Part shown: one piece after another, positions 36,622-44,830 of the stretch
Position numbering within the stretch: position 1 is the stretch's first letter
Layout of the letters: each line of letters begins with the position of its first letter
Notes under the pieces: generated by a model
Seen by the model: the letters and a program-made list of their open reading frames with translations, nothing else
Databases searched by the model: none
Told to the model about the DNA's origin: nothing
Assembly: GCA_050178015.1 (NCBI GenBank)
Contig: JBFXGM010000017.1
Coordinates: 44,752-108,751, forward strand
Direction of reading: 5' to 3'
Length of the DNA: 64,000 nucleotides
Source: Gaoshiqia sp050178015
GTDB lineage: Bacteria; Bacteroidota; Bacteroidia; Bacteroidales; Prolixibacteraceae
Made by a program: the position numbers and the translations under genes

Positions 36622-36629
36622 CAAAGATA
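36622..36629 (-). promoter_or_regulatory. TAnnTTTG box upstream of the ORP-like operon
   Basis: On the minus strand TATCTTTG lies 22 bp before the ATG at 36599. A TTTG occurs upstream but at 13 bp, too short a spacing, so only the -7 box is credited. Confidence 0.5.
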
Positions 36630-36872
36630 GTGAGCAATAGTTCAAAATAAAAAATGTAAGGAAGTTTTTTTTGATTTTTGTAAAAATTTAACAATTGCCT
36701 TTGGGGAAGAAGTAGGTATGGTGTTGATAAACAATGCCTTTATCCGGTAAGGAGTAAAATATTTTGAGGCGGCAAATACTTGGAGAATGAGCAAACTGGA
36801 TGAATGCAAGACGATTAGCTGAAGAGCGGAGCAGTAGCTCTGGAGAAATGCACCCCTGTAAGAACCAAAAGA

Positions 36873-37913
36873 TTATGCAGATCGGGGAGCTTTCCGGAGC
36901 GAAGATTCGCGGATAACCAGTTCAGTTGGCATGGTGATGGTTTGGTAATTTTGGGTTTTATTTTTGGTTTCAATTTCGCGAATGAGCAGTTCGGCAGCTT
37001 TCAAACCCATTTCAAAAGCCGGTTGTTGCAAGGTTGAAATGGAAGGGGTCACCACTTCCGAAAAAGGTTCGTTGCTGAACCCGATCAATCCGAAATCTTC
37101 CGGGATCCGGATGCCGATTTTCTTCATATATACCATCATACTCAACGCCGAGGTGTCGTTTCCGCAGAAAACAGCATCAGGCGGGTGGGGAAGTGCCAGC
37201 AATTGTTTGATGGCTTCCTGGCCGTCCATTCGTGTCAGCCGATTGAAGATAATCAGGTCGTCTTCGACCGAGAGATTATTTTTCCGCAAAGCTTCTTTGT
37301 AGCCTTCCATACGGTCGTGGTAAGTGTTCAGCACGGTTGGCCCGGCCAAGTGTGCAATGCGCCGATAGCCCTGGTCAATCAGGTGCTGTGTCGCTTTGAA
37401 GCCGACTGCAAAATCATCCACCACAATTTTGTGGGCTTCGAGTTCCGGTACCACCCGGTCGAAAAAAACGAGCGGTATATTTTTGTTGGTAAACAATTGA
37501 AAATGATCAAACTCGTTGGTTTGCATGCTCAGCGAGGCAATCAGCCCGTCCACCCGGTTGGAAAAGAGTGATTGGACGATTTTTTTCTCCTTTTCCAGCA
37601 GGTCGTTTGATTGGGAAATAATAACGTTGTACCCTTTGGCAAAAGCTACATCTTCGACACCGGAAATGAAGGATGAAAAGAAATGCCGGTTGATGAGCGG
37701 TACCACGATGCCAATGGTGTTGGTTTTTTGGTTGCGCAGATTGGACGCGATAATGTTGGGCTGATAACCCATTTTCAGGGCCAGCGATTTGATTTTATCC
37801 TTCGTGGCCTGGCTGATGCGTGGGTTATCGTTTAATGCGCGTGATACGGTTGACGCCGAAATCTTCAGCTCGCGCGCAATATCGTGTATGGTAACTGATG
37901 CCTTTTCGTCCAT
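36873..37913 (-). CDS. LacI-family transcriptional regulator
   Basis: This 346-residue protein has an N-terminal LacI helix-turn-helix (VTIHDIARELKISASTVSRA) with the hinge helix up to about residue 65. A periplasmic-binding-protein-like sensor domain follows (NTIGIVVPLINRHFFS onward). It is divergent from kduI-kduD and 130 bp away, so it very likely controls them in response to an uronate breakdown product (inference). A palindrome suited to LacI dimers overlaps the kduI promoter. Confidence 0.92.
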   Translation of the reverse strand: MDEKASVTIHDIARELKISASTVSRALNDNPRISQATKDKIKSLALKMGYQPNIIASNLRNQKTNTIGIVVPLINRHFFSSFISGVEDVAFAKGYNVIISQSNDLLEKEKKIVQSLFSNRVDGLIASLSMQTNEFDHFQLFTNKNIPLVFFDRVVPELEAHKIVVDDFAVGFKATQHLIDQGYRRIAHLAGPTVLNTYHDRMEGYKEALRKNNLSVEDDLIIFNRLTRMDGQEAIKQLLALPHPPDAVFCGNDTSALSMMVYMKKIGIRIPEDFGLIGFSNEPFSEVVTPSISTLQQPAFEMGLKAAELLIREIETKNKTQNYQTITMPTELVIRESSLRKAPRSA

Positions 37914-37978
37914 TTTTCAATAAATTCCTGCAAATATGCCAATAAATTTTGAATCTATGCGAAATTACAAATTTATGC

Positions 37979-37990
37979 GCAATCGATTGC
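37979..37990. promoter_or_regulatory. Palindromic LacI-type operator
   Basis: GCAATCGATTGC is a perfect 12-bp palindrome centred on CG, as LacI/GalR operators are. It overlaps the TTG of the kduI -33 element (37987-37989), the right place for repression. A close copy occurs at 60908-60925. Confidence 0.65.
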
Positions 37991-38017
37991 ATTTTTTCTG
38001 TTTAAATTATATATTTG
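37987..38017 (+). promoter_or_regulatory. kduI promoter
   Basis: TTG (37987-37989) and TATATTTG (38010-38017) are separated by 20 bp, fitting the Bacteroidota consensus. The start codon is 26 bp further on. Confidence 0.68.
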
Positions 38018-38043
38018 CCTTTGAATAATAAAATCAGAAAGTT

Positions 38044-38886
38044 ATGGCGACATTTTTTGAAGAACGTTATGCTTACAATCCGCAGGATTTCAAGCAGTAT
38101 GATACCGAAAGAATTCGGAAAGAGTTTTTAGTGGAAAAGTTGATGGACGAAGGGAATATTCGTCTGGTTTACTCGCACATTGAGCGCTACATCGTTGGCG
38201 GTATTGTCCCGGTGGCCGAGCCGCTAAAGCTCGAACCAGTGGATGCCCTCAAGTCTGAATATTTTTGCAAACGCCGCGAGGTGGGCATCATCAATGTTGG
38301 CGCAAAAGGTTCGGTTACCGTTGACGGAACTGAATATGTGCTCGACTTCAAAGATGCTTTGTACATTGGCCGCGGCAAAAAAGAAATCATTTTTTCTTCA
38401 GCCGATGCTTCCATTCCAGCTCGTTTTTACCTGAACTCGGCTCCAGCCCATAAAGAATTTCCTGTGAAACATGTCACGCTGAAAGATGCCAACGTGCTGC
38501 ACCTGGGATCGCTCGAAACTTCGAACGAACGCGATATCAATCAGTTGCTGATTAATACCGTGGTAGAAACCTGCCAGCTGCAAATGGGGATGACCGAATT
38601 GAAACCAGGAAGCGTATGGAACACCATGCCGGCCCACACCCACAGCCGCCGCAACGAGGTTTATTTCTATTTCAATGTGCCCGAAGGACAGGCTGTTTGT
38701 CATTTTATGGGTCAACCCAACGAAACTCGCCACCTGTGGATGAGCAACGAACAGGCGGTAATTTCACCTACCTGGTCAATTCATTCAGCTGCCGGGACCA
38801 GCAATTATATCTTCATTTGGGGTATGGCAGGCGAAAACCTCGATTATACCGATATGGATGTGATTAAACCCAATGAATTAAGATAA
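38044..38886 (+). CDS. kduI: 5-dehydro-4-deoxy-D-glucuronate isomerase
   Basis: This 280-residue cupin-type isomerase carries the zinc motif AHTHSRRNEVYFYF near residue 197, with two histidines and a glutamate, and a late histidine in SIHSAAGTSNY. It converts the unsaturated uronate product of pectin or glycosaminoglycan lyases (DKI) to DKII. It is first in a kduI-kduD-DUF4861 operon, 51 bp before kduD, divergent from its probable LacI regulator. Confidence 0.95.
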   Translation: MATFFEERYAYNPQDFKQYDTERIRKEFLVEKLMDEGNIRLVYSHIERYIVGGIVPVAEPLKLEPVDALKSEYFCKRREVGIINVGAKGSVTVDGTEYVLDFKDALYIGRGKKEIIFSSADASIPARFYLNSAPAHKEFPVKHVTLKDANVLHLGSLETSNERDINQLLINTVVETCQLQMGMTELKPGSVWNTMPAHTHSRRNEVYFYFNVPEGQAVCHFMGQPNETRHLWMSNEQAVISPTWSIHSAAGTSNYIFIWGMAGENLDYTDMDVIKPNELR

Positions 38887-38937
38887 TAACGAACGGAAGG
38901 TTGACTAATCTTTTCCAAATTTAAAATTGAGAATACA

Positions 38938-39732
38938 ATGAACGAATTATTTGATTTGACCGGAAAAGTTGCCCTGATTACCGGCGGGACCCACGGAATT
39001 GGTATGGCAATTGGCAAAGTGCTTGGTAAAGCAGGTGCAAAAATTTGTGTAAACGACCTTTCGGGTGAAAAACTGGAAGCTTGCCGCGAAGAATATAAAA
39101 AAGAGGGCATCGACGTTTTGGCGCTGAAATTCGATGTGACCGACGAAGCTGACGTTGACCGCGGTATCTCGGAAATTGAAAAAGAAGTCGGCCCGGTTGA
39201 TATTCTGGTAAACAATGCCGGTATTATTAAGCGTGTCCCTATTTTGGATATGCCAATCAGCGACTTCAAGCAGGTGATTGATGTTGACCTGGTTGCGCCG
39301 CTGATTGTTGCCAAACGTGTGGCTCCGGGCATGATTGCCAGACGCTCGGGTAAAATCATCAACATGTGCTCGATGATGAGCATCTACGGACGCAACTCGG
39401 TTTCGGCTTACGCTTCGGCCAAAGGTGGTTTGAAACTGCTCACCGCCAACATGTGTTGCGAATGGGCAAAATATAACCTGCAAATCAACGGAATTGGACC
39501 AGGCTACATTGCCACTTCGCAAACTGCGGCCATCCGTGAGGGGAATCATCCATTTAACGACTTGGTAATGACCCGTACGCCGGCCGGACGTTGGGGCGAA
39601 CCTGAAGATGTGGCGAATGCTGCCCTGTTCCTGGCGTCGAAAGCCAGCAACTTTGTAAACGGACACGTTTTGTTCGTTGACGGCGGTATCCTGGCCAACT
39701 TCGGCTACGTGAAAGGCGAAAACGACCTTTAA
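38938..39732 (+). CDS. kduD: 2-dehydro-3-deoxy-D-gluconate 5-dehydrogenase
   Basis: This 264-residue short-chain dehydrogenase has TGGTHGIGMA for the cofactor, NNAGI near residue 92, the catalytic YASAKGG near 161 and a C-terminal FVDGG. It reduces DKII to 2-keto-3-deoxygluconate, the step after KduI. The kinase and aldolase that finish the pathway are not in the window. Confidence 0.93.
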   Translation: MNELFDLTGKVALITGGTHGIGMAIGKVLGKAGAKICVNDLSGEKLEACREEYKKEGIDVLALKFDVTDEADVDRGISEIEKEVGPVDILVNNAGIIKRVPILDMPISDFKQVIDVDLVAPLIVAKRVAPGMIARRSGKIINMCSMMSIYGRNSVSAYASAKGGLKLLTANMCCEWAKYNLQINGIGPGYIATSQTAAIREGNHPFNDLVMTRTPAGRWGEPEDVANAALFLASKASNFVNGHVLFVDGGILANFGYVKGENDL

Positions 39733-39743
39733 TCTGTTGTCCG

Positions 39744-41018
39744 ATGAAGATCAGGATATTATTGGCGGTTGGTGCTGCACTTGTGGCCATGTCTTGTTCG
39801 CAAGACAAAAAGCTGGTGCTGACCAACCCGCTTGATCAGGCCCGTGCAGATGACGTTGTTGTTATTGAGCGGGCTACACTGGAAACTTCGTTTACGCCAG
39901 CTAGTGCATCGTACGTGCCGGTGGTAAAACACGGCGAATACTATCTTCCTTCCCAGGTGGATGATTTGGATGGCGACGGTGAATGGGATGGACTGGCTGT
40001 GCTGGTGAGCCTTCAACCAAACGAAGAACTGGCTTTGACCGTTAATTTTGTAGATGCTGCCGAATACCCCGAATTCGAAAAGCGGACCAATCTTCGTCTG
40101 GGTATCGACCAGGGCGACCATACCTATAAAGAGGTGGATTACTACCTGGCCGCCGACAATAAAGATGGTTTTAAAATCATTGCGCAAGGTGAAAGTGTGA
40201 GCTGGGAAAACGATAAAATGGGCTTCCGCTGCTATTTCGACGTGCGTAACGTGAAAGACCTGTACGGAAAACTGAAACCGGACATGGTGCTCGACAAGAT
40301 CCATACTCCCGAGCTGGTCGATTACCATACGTTGGCCGATTGGGGAATGGATGTGCTGCACTGTGGAAGTTCGTTGGGTTCGGGTGGACTGGCCCTGCTC
40401 GAAAACGATTCGCTTTATCGACTGGGATCAACCGAAACCTACGAATATCAGAAAATTGTTGAAGGCCCGGTGCGTTCGGTTTTTGACCTGAAGTACGGTG
40501 GCTGGGACGTGGCCGGACAAAACCTTTCGGCAGTAGAACGGGTGAGCATTTACCCCGGGAAATACTGGTTCCAGTCAGATGTGACAGTTTCAGGGTTTAC
40601 CGGCGAAAAGCAAGCGGTAACTGGTATTGTCACCAGTTTGCTGAAAAACGATCCTTACCAGTTTGATGCCGATGCGTACAAGGCCATTGCTACCCTGGAT
40701 GTGCAGTCGCTGAATAACGATGAGCTGGGCATGGCCGTGATGGCCAAAGCCGACGAGGTTACCCGGATCGACCGCACCACTGACATCAACTTTTTTGAAC
40801 TGGGATACCAAACCGTTCCGGAGAAGAATTTCAGCCAGGTGATTTCCGAAACCTATTATCTGGCGCAAAAAATCACCAACGATGTTCCGGCCCGTCATTT
40901 CTTTTTTGCTGTATGGGGATTAGAAAATCCGAAGTGGAAAGAAATCAGCGAATTTGAAAAATACATTTCCGGAGAAGCTGAAAAACTAAGTAATCCCGTT
41001 GTTGTGACTATTAGATAG
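39744..41018 (+). CDS. DUF4861 domain lipoprotein
   Basis: This 424-residue protein has a lipoprotein signal with lipobox VAMSC and lipidated Cys18, so it is membrane-anchored outside the cytoplasm. The rest fits DUF4861 (ATLETSFTP, VDDLDGDGEWDGLAV, LADWGMDVLHCGSSLGSG). DUF4861 proteins travel with uronate and polysaccharide-lyase genes; no enzyme activity is established that I know of. It is 11 bp after kduD, which supports a role in unsaturated uronate or oligosaccharide handling. Confidence 0.82.
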   Translation: MKIRILLAVGAALVAMSCSQDKKLVLTNPLDQARADDVVVIERATLETSFTPASASYVPVVKHGEYYLPSQVDDLDGDGEWDGLAVLVSLQPNEELALTVNFVDAAEYPEFEKRTNLRLGIDQGDHTYKEVDYYLAADNKDGFKIIAQGESVSWENDKMGFRCYFDVRNVKDLYGKLKPDMVLDKIHTPELVDYHTLADWGMDVLHCGSSLGSGGLALLENDSLYRLGSTETYEYQKIVEGPVRSVFDLKYGGWDVAGQNLSAVERVSIYPGKYWFQSDVTVSGFTGEKQAVTGIVTSLLKNDPYQFDADAYKAIATLDVQSLNNDELGMAVMAKADEVTRIDRTTDINFFELGYQTVPEKNFSQVISETYYLAQKITNDVPARHFFFAVWGLENPKWKEISEFEKYISGEAEKLSNPVVVTIR

Positions 41019-41040
41019 TTTTACTTTTTCTTACGTGAAG

Positions 41041-41071
41041 AGGCTGGACCTGATTGGTTCAGCCTTTTTTT
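41041..41071 (+). terminator. Intrinsic terminator after the kdu operon
   Basis: AGGCTGGACC pairs with GGTTCAGCCT around a TGATT loop, with one G-U pair, and is followed by T's. It closes the operon 23 bp after the stop. Confidence 0.87.
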
Positions 41072-41166
41072 ATCGACAGACCGATAATATAGGGCATTGC
41101 CGGTAAAGTAAAGTCAGTTTTGCAATAAGCTATTCAGGGGCCTGATGCGAATGCTTTAGGCTCCAA

Positions 41167-41559
41167 TTAACCTTCTGCGATTAGTTGGACGGCTTCCTGC
41201 CTCAGGATCAGAGGCAACTGAATGTTGCGCCGTTCAATGCTTACCAGCCACATTTTCAGTTCGTCACTTTTTAAGGTGTACATCACGTCGCGGAATTCTT
41301 CAATTTGCTCGTCCTGGTACTGATCGGCCGAAATGCCCTGGAAACGGTCCAGTTCTTCATCTTCAAAATACAGAATTTTGTCAGGTGTATTGCGCATTTC
41401 CTCAAATTCGCATACCTCGTGTGCCCCGCAACAATCCAGCGGAACCTCTGCCGGAGTTTGTTCCTGTTCCGGTTCCTTTTTGCTGTATTTGTTTGATAAC
41501 CACGTCGCCAACGCCACTGCAACAGCCAACGCCACTAATATTCCAATTAAGATCAACAT
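41167..41559 (-). CDS. Single-pass membrane protein with Cys cluster, unknown function
   Basis: This 130-residue protein has one N-terminal membrane helix (about 1-20), a charged linker, and a cysteine motif DCCGAHEVC (C43, C44, C50). An acidic cytoplasmic region follows. The ATG at 41559 starts right at the helix and is preferred over a TTG at 41589. I know no function; similar Bacteroidota proteins are conserved hypotheticals. The Cys pattern could bind a metal. Confidence 0.65.
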   Translation of the reverse strand: MLILIGILVALAVAVALATWLSNKYSKKEPEQEQTPAEVPLDCCGAHEVCEFEEMRNTPDKILYFEDEELDRFQGISADQYQDEQIEEFRDVMYTLKSDELKMWLVSIERRNIQLPLILRQEAVQLIAEG

Positions 41560-41748
41560 AACCTGAAATGTGAAAAAATAGGACGACAAAGGTAACAGTA
41601 AAATATGGAATTCAATAGTTCAGGTTGCAAGTATGATCAGCAGATAATGAAAAGGAGAGTATGGGAAATTCGCGTAACCGGATCAGAAATGAGTTCAACT
41701 TTTTATGCTCCGGACCTCGTTCTTATTTAAACATTTTCTAAATAGGCG

Positions 41749-41779
41749 TTGTTTATATAAAAACATTTTTCTAGGTTTG
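41749..41779 (+). promoter_or_regulatory. Promoter of the Met leader and aspartokinase-like/metY/metA operon
   Basis: TTG at 41749-41751 and TAGGTTTG at 41772-41779 are spaced by 20 bp. Transcription should start about 41785, leaving a leader of about 200 nt. Confidence 0.6.
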
Positions 41780-41802
41780 TAGCACTTAAAGGCATTTTAG
41801 AC

Positions 41803-41898
41803 GTGAATAACAGCAAAACATATCGTTTTATCCCTTCAACCCGTTCCTTGGGTTGTGCTGTTGTGGCCATGCCGTCAATGTCTATGTGCATGCGATAG
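41803..41898 (+). CDS. Methionine-rich leader peptide (attenuator candidate)
   Basis: A GTG-started 31-codon ORF ends with the peptide AMPSMSMCMR, placing four methionines (residues 23, 26, 28, 30) in its last nine positions. It begins about 18 nt after the predicted transcript start and lies 90 bp upstream of an operon for methionine synthesis. Such run-in codons are the hallmark of amino-acid attenuators: a shortage of Met-tRNA stalls the ribosome and changes folding of the following RNA. The Met cluster is seen directly; the mechanism is inferred. The frame is too short for normal gene finders. Confidence 0.6.
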   Translation: MNNSKTYRFIPSTRSLGCAVVAMPSMSMCMR

Positions 41899-41988
41899 CC
41901 TTCATTCGGTATTCGGTTGAATGCGGTTTGGAGGCGTGTAAAATTTCAGCGTTAACTTTCCTCAAATTTATTTTTACAAATTCATTTT

Positions 41989-43335
41989 ATGCCAGATTGC
42001 ATCGTAAGGTTTGGCGGGAATAATTTAAAAGACCCGCAAGTGATTTCAACCTTGGTGAGCCTGCTTCAAAAAACGGATACCAGACATATCCTGACCCTGT
42101 CGGCAACCAGCGAAATACAGACCCTATTAACCAAAGGGATTAAAACACTGAGTGTTGCCATTAGCGAGCCCGCGTTGATCTTAGCTGCAATAAACAGCGA
42201 AATTGACCGTATAAAAAAACCGTTCGGCTTGGACAGTTTACCTGCCTTGGAACCATTGCTGGCCAAACTGGAGGTTTTGCTGAAGGGAATCCACTTTACG
42301 GGCGATTTTTCGCTGGCGCTTCAGGATCAGGTTCTTTCGTTTGGTGAAAAGCTGACAACGTCCCTGTTGACCGAAATCCTTCAACGTCATGGGATTGATG
42401 CCAAACTGGTTGCTCCCGAAGAGTTGGGCTTGCAGGTTACCGAAGAATACGGCAATGCCAGCATCCTGACCGAGCTTTCCGGTACGTCGGTTACCGCGTT
42501 TCCCTGGGGAAAAATCAACCTGGTGCCCGGATCGTTCGGGATTACCCGGCAAGGAAAAATAGCACGGACCGGGCATCGGGCAGCCGACTATACCGCAGCA
42601 GCCCTGACTGCGATTTTGAACGCAGACCGGCTGGAACTGTGGCAGATAAGTACCCCTTTTAAAACCGCCGATGACCGTTTTGTGCCAAATCCGGCTTTTA
42701 TCGAGAGTTTGACCTATGCCGAAGCGTCCGAACTTTCTTACTTTAATTATTCGGGAATCCATCCGCGTATTGTGGAGCCGCTGATGGAAAAGCACATTCC
42801 GGTTCACATTTTCGAGTTGTTAAACGGCGAAAAAATACTTCGGACCAAAATTAATTCGAAAAGTATTGTTGCCCCGCAGGTGGTGAAAAGTGTTGCCCAT
42901 ACGGACGATATCGCCATCTTGAAGCTGAATGGCCCGGGGGTTGGATTTAAACCCGGCATTTTGGCAAAAGTAACAACGGCATTCAGCAGCCATCACATCA
43001 ATATCCGATCGGTTATCACGGCCCAAACCAGCATTAATATCTTGGTTGACCGGGCATCTATCCAACGTGTGCGGCAATTGTCGTCTGAACTGGACTTGCC
43101 CTCTGTCAGCCAAGTTGACATCGCCGAACATGTTTCGCTGATTGCCATTGTCGGTCACGGTATGCAGCAACACCACGGGATTTCGGCCCAGTTGTTTTCG
43201 GCCGTGGCAAAAAATAAAATCAATGTGCTGCTAAGCGGTTCTGGGGCCTCGGATCTGGTCAGCTACCTGGTTGTTGACGAGCAGGACAAAGTGAAAGCGA
43301 TACAGGAAATTCATAAAATATTTTTTCAACAGTAA
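41989..43335 (+). CDS. Aspartate kinase-like protein with tandem ACT domains, altered active site
   Basis: This 448-residue protein has the fold and length of a monofunctional aspartokinase: kinase domain about 1-290 and two ACT domains about 300-448. SFGE (118-121) and Asp200 are kept. However, KFGGTS is RFGGNN (7-12), the GRGGSD loop is GHRAAD (195-200), and GAKVLHP is NYSGIHP (253-259). These changes hit ATP- and aspartate-binding positions, so kinase activity is doubtful. It is first in an operon with metY and metA. A regulatory or changed-substrate role is possible. Confidence 0.75.
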   Translation: MPDCIVRFGGNNLKDPQVISTLVSLLQKTDTRHILTLSATSEIQTLLTKGIKTLSVAISEPALILAAINSEIDRIKKPFGLDSLPALEPLLAKLEVLLKGIHFTGDFSLALQDQVLSFGEKLTTSLLTEILQRHGIDAKLVAPEELGLQVTEEYGNASILTELSGTSVTAFPWGKINLVPGSFGITRQGKIARTGHRAADYTAAALTAILNADRLELWQISTPFKTADDRFVPNPAFIESLTYAEASELSYFNYSGIHPRIVEPLMEKHIPVHIFELLNGEKILRTKINSKSIVAPQVVKSVAHTDDIAILKLNGPGVGFKPGILAKVTTAFSSHHINIRSVITAQTSINILVDRASIQRVRQLSSELDLPSVSQVDIAEHVSLIAIVGHGMQQHHGISAQLFSAVAKNKINVLLSGSGASDLVSYLVVDEQDKVKAIQEIHKIFFQQ

Positions 43336-43353
43336 TATCTAAAAATTAGTACA

Positions 43354-44658
43354 ATGACTACCAAAAACTTAAAATTTGAAACCCTGCAATTACATGCAGG
43401 TCAGCAGCCCGATCCCACAACAGGCTCGCGGGCGGTCCCCATCTATCAAACAAGTTCATACGTGTTTAAAGATGCGGACCATGCTGCCAATTTGTTCGGG
43501 TTGAAAGAATTCGGAAACATTTATACCCGGATTATGAACCCCACTTCGGATGTGTTTGAACAGCGTATTGCTGCGTTGGAAGGTGGTGTTGCCGCCTTGG
43601 CGGTTGCTTCCGGTCATGCGGCTCAGTTTCTGGTTTTCAACACCCTGCTTGATTTGGGGGACAACTTTGTCAGTTCGCCGTTTTTGTACGGGGGAACATA
43701 CAACCAATTTACGGTTTCGTTTAAAAAACAAGGTATCGAAGCTCGTTTGACGGAAGATTTGAAGCCCGAATCGTTCGAAAAACTGATTGACGGGAAAACA
43801 AAACTGATCTACCTCGAAACAATCGGAAACCCGGGGTATGTCATTCCCGACTTTGACGCCATTGCTGCGTTGGCCAGGAAATACGACATTCCGTTGGTGG
43901 TTGACAATACTTTTGCAGGTGGGGGATACCTGTTCCGTCCCATTGAACATGGGGCAAACATTGTGGTTGAATCGGCCACAAAATGGATTGGCGGGCATGG
44001 AACCAGCATTGGCGGCGTAATTGTGGACGCCGGAAATTATAACTGGGGCAATGGCAAATTCCCCGGGTTCACCGAGCCTTCCGAAGGTTATCATGGCCTG
44101 AAGTTTTGGGATATCTTCAATTTCGACGGGCCGTTTGGAAACATTGCCTTCATTATTAAAGCGAGGGTTGAAGGGCTGCGCGATTTTGGCCCTGCCATCA
44201 GCCCGTTCAACTCCTTCCTGTTGCTGCAAGGTTTGGAAACATTATCTTTGCGCATGGACAGGCATGTGGAAAATGCGCAGAATCTGGCCGTTTGGCTTGA
44301 AAATCATCCGAACGTAGCGAGAGTGAATTATCCGGGCTTAAAAAGCAATCCGTCCTACGAACTGGCGAAGAAATATTTCCCGAAAGGCCCGGGCAGTATG
44401 CTTTCATTTACGGTAAAAGGCGGAATTGATGAAGCCAAAAAAGTGGTTGACAGCCTGGAACTGGTTAGTCACCTGGCCAATGTCGGCGATGCAAAAACGT
44501 TGATCATCCAGCCCGCAGCAACCACTCACCAGCAGCTATCCCCCGAAGCGCAATTGGCAGCCGGCGTTTACCCGTCGCAGCTGCGTGTTTCTGTGGGGCT
44601 GGAGCATATTGATGATATCATTGCCGATTTTGAACAAGCACTGTCTAAAATCGGTTAA
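43354..44658 (+). CDS. metY: O-acetylhomoserine sulfhydrylase (aminocarboxypropyltransferase)
   Basis: At 434 residues this has the long form typical of MetY rather than MetB. It opens with FETLQLHAGQQPDP, has PIYQTSSYVF near residue 30, VVDNTFAGGGY near 180 and the PLP lysine in VESATKWIGGHG near 210. It makes homocysteine from O-acetylhomoserine and sulfide. It is 18 bp after the aspartokinase-like gene and upstream of metA, whose Glu111 predicts the acetylated substrate. Confidence 0.94.
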   Translation: MTTKNLKFETLQLHAGQQPDPTTGSRAVPIYQTSSYVFKDADHAANLFGLKEFGNIYTRIMNPTSDVFEQRIAALEGGVAALAVASGHAAQFLVFNTLLDLGDNFVSSPFLYGGTYNQFTVSFKKQGIEARLTEDLKPESFEKLIDGKTKLIYLETIGNPGYVIPDFDAIAALARKYDIPLVVDNTFAGGGYLFRPIEHGANIVVESATKWIGGHGTSIGGVIVDAGNYNWGNGKFPGFTEPSEGYHGLKFWDIFNFDGPFGNIAFIIKARVEGLRDFGPAISPFNSFLLLQGLETLSLRMDRHVENAQNLAVWLENHPNVARVNYPGLKSNPSYELAKKYFPKGPGSMLSFTVKGGIDEAKKVVDSLELVSHLANVGDAKTLIIQPAATTHQQLSPEAQLAAGVYPSQLRVSVGLEHIDDIIADFEQALSKIG

Positions 44659-44670
44659 CAAGATACGTTG

Positions 44671-44808
44671 AGGCTGTCCCAAAAGTGAAAATTTAAGTCA
44701 TCCTGTCCGGCAGTTGCCGGACCAGGATCTTAATTAACTGAGAGACAGATCCCGAAATAAATTCGGGATGACAGTTTTCGAGGAAATCTTTTCTTTTGGG
44801 ACAGCTTT
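44671..44808. repeat. Short interspersed-type element with terminal inverted repeats
   Basis: The ends are perfect 13-bp inverted repeats (GCTGTCCCAAAAG at 44673-44685 and its complement at 44794-44806). Inside are two more hairpins: TCCGGCA/TGCCGGA around 44706-44721, and ATCCCGAA/TTCGGGAT at 44749-44769. The 138-bp unit has no ORF and looks like a mobile or terminator-like repeat dropped between metY and metA. It may reduce or terminate transcription into metA. No second copy was seen in the window. Confidence 0.6.
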
Positions 44809-44830
44809 TTAAATATTAAAATTTCAGATT

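Larger units (their letters stand above)
41560..41988. other. Leader region of the methionine operon and upstream spacer
   Basis: There is no gene of normal length. The first 190 bp hold nothing recognised. From 41749 on there is a promoter, a 31-codon leader ORF ending in clustered Met codons, a hairpin inside that ORF (41837-41842 with 41850-41855) and a further imperfect stem (GCCTTCATTC with GAATG...GGAGGC, 41898-41935) before the start at 41989. I do not see a textbook T-tailed terminator. Confidence 0.6.

Noticed and set aside
38947..39666. 239-codon minus-strand frame opposite kduD
   Set aside because: A long antisense frame produced by the codon bias of kduD, with no recognisable domain; kduD itself has every SDR motif.
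43456..44229. 257-codon minus-strand frame opposite metY
   Set aside because: Antisense shadow of metY; no domain or start context.
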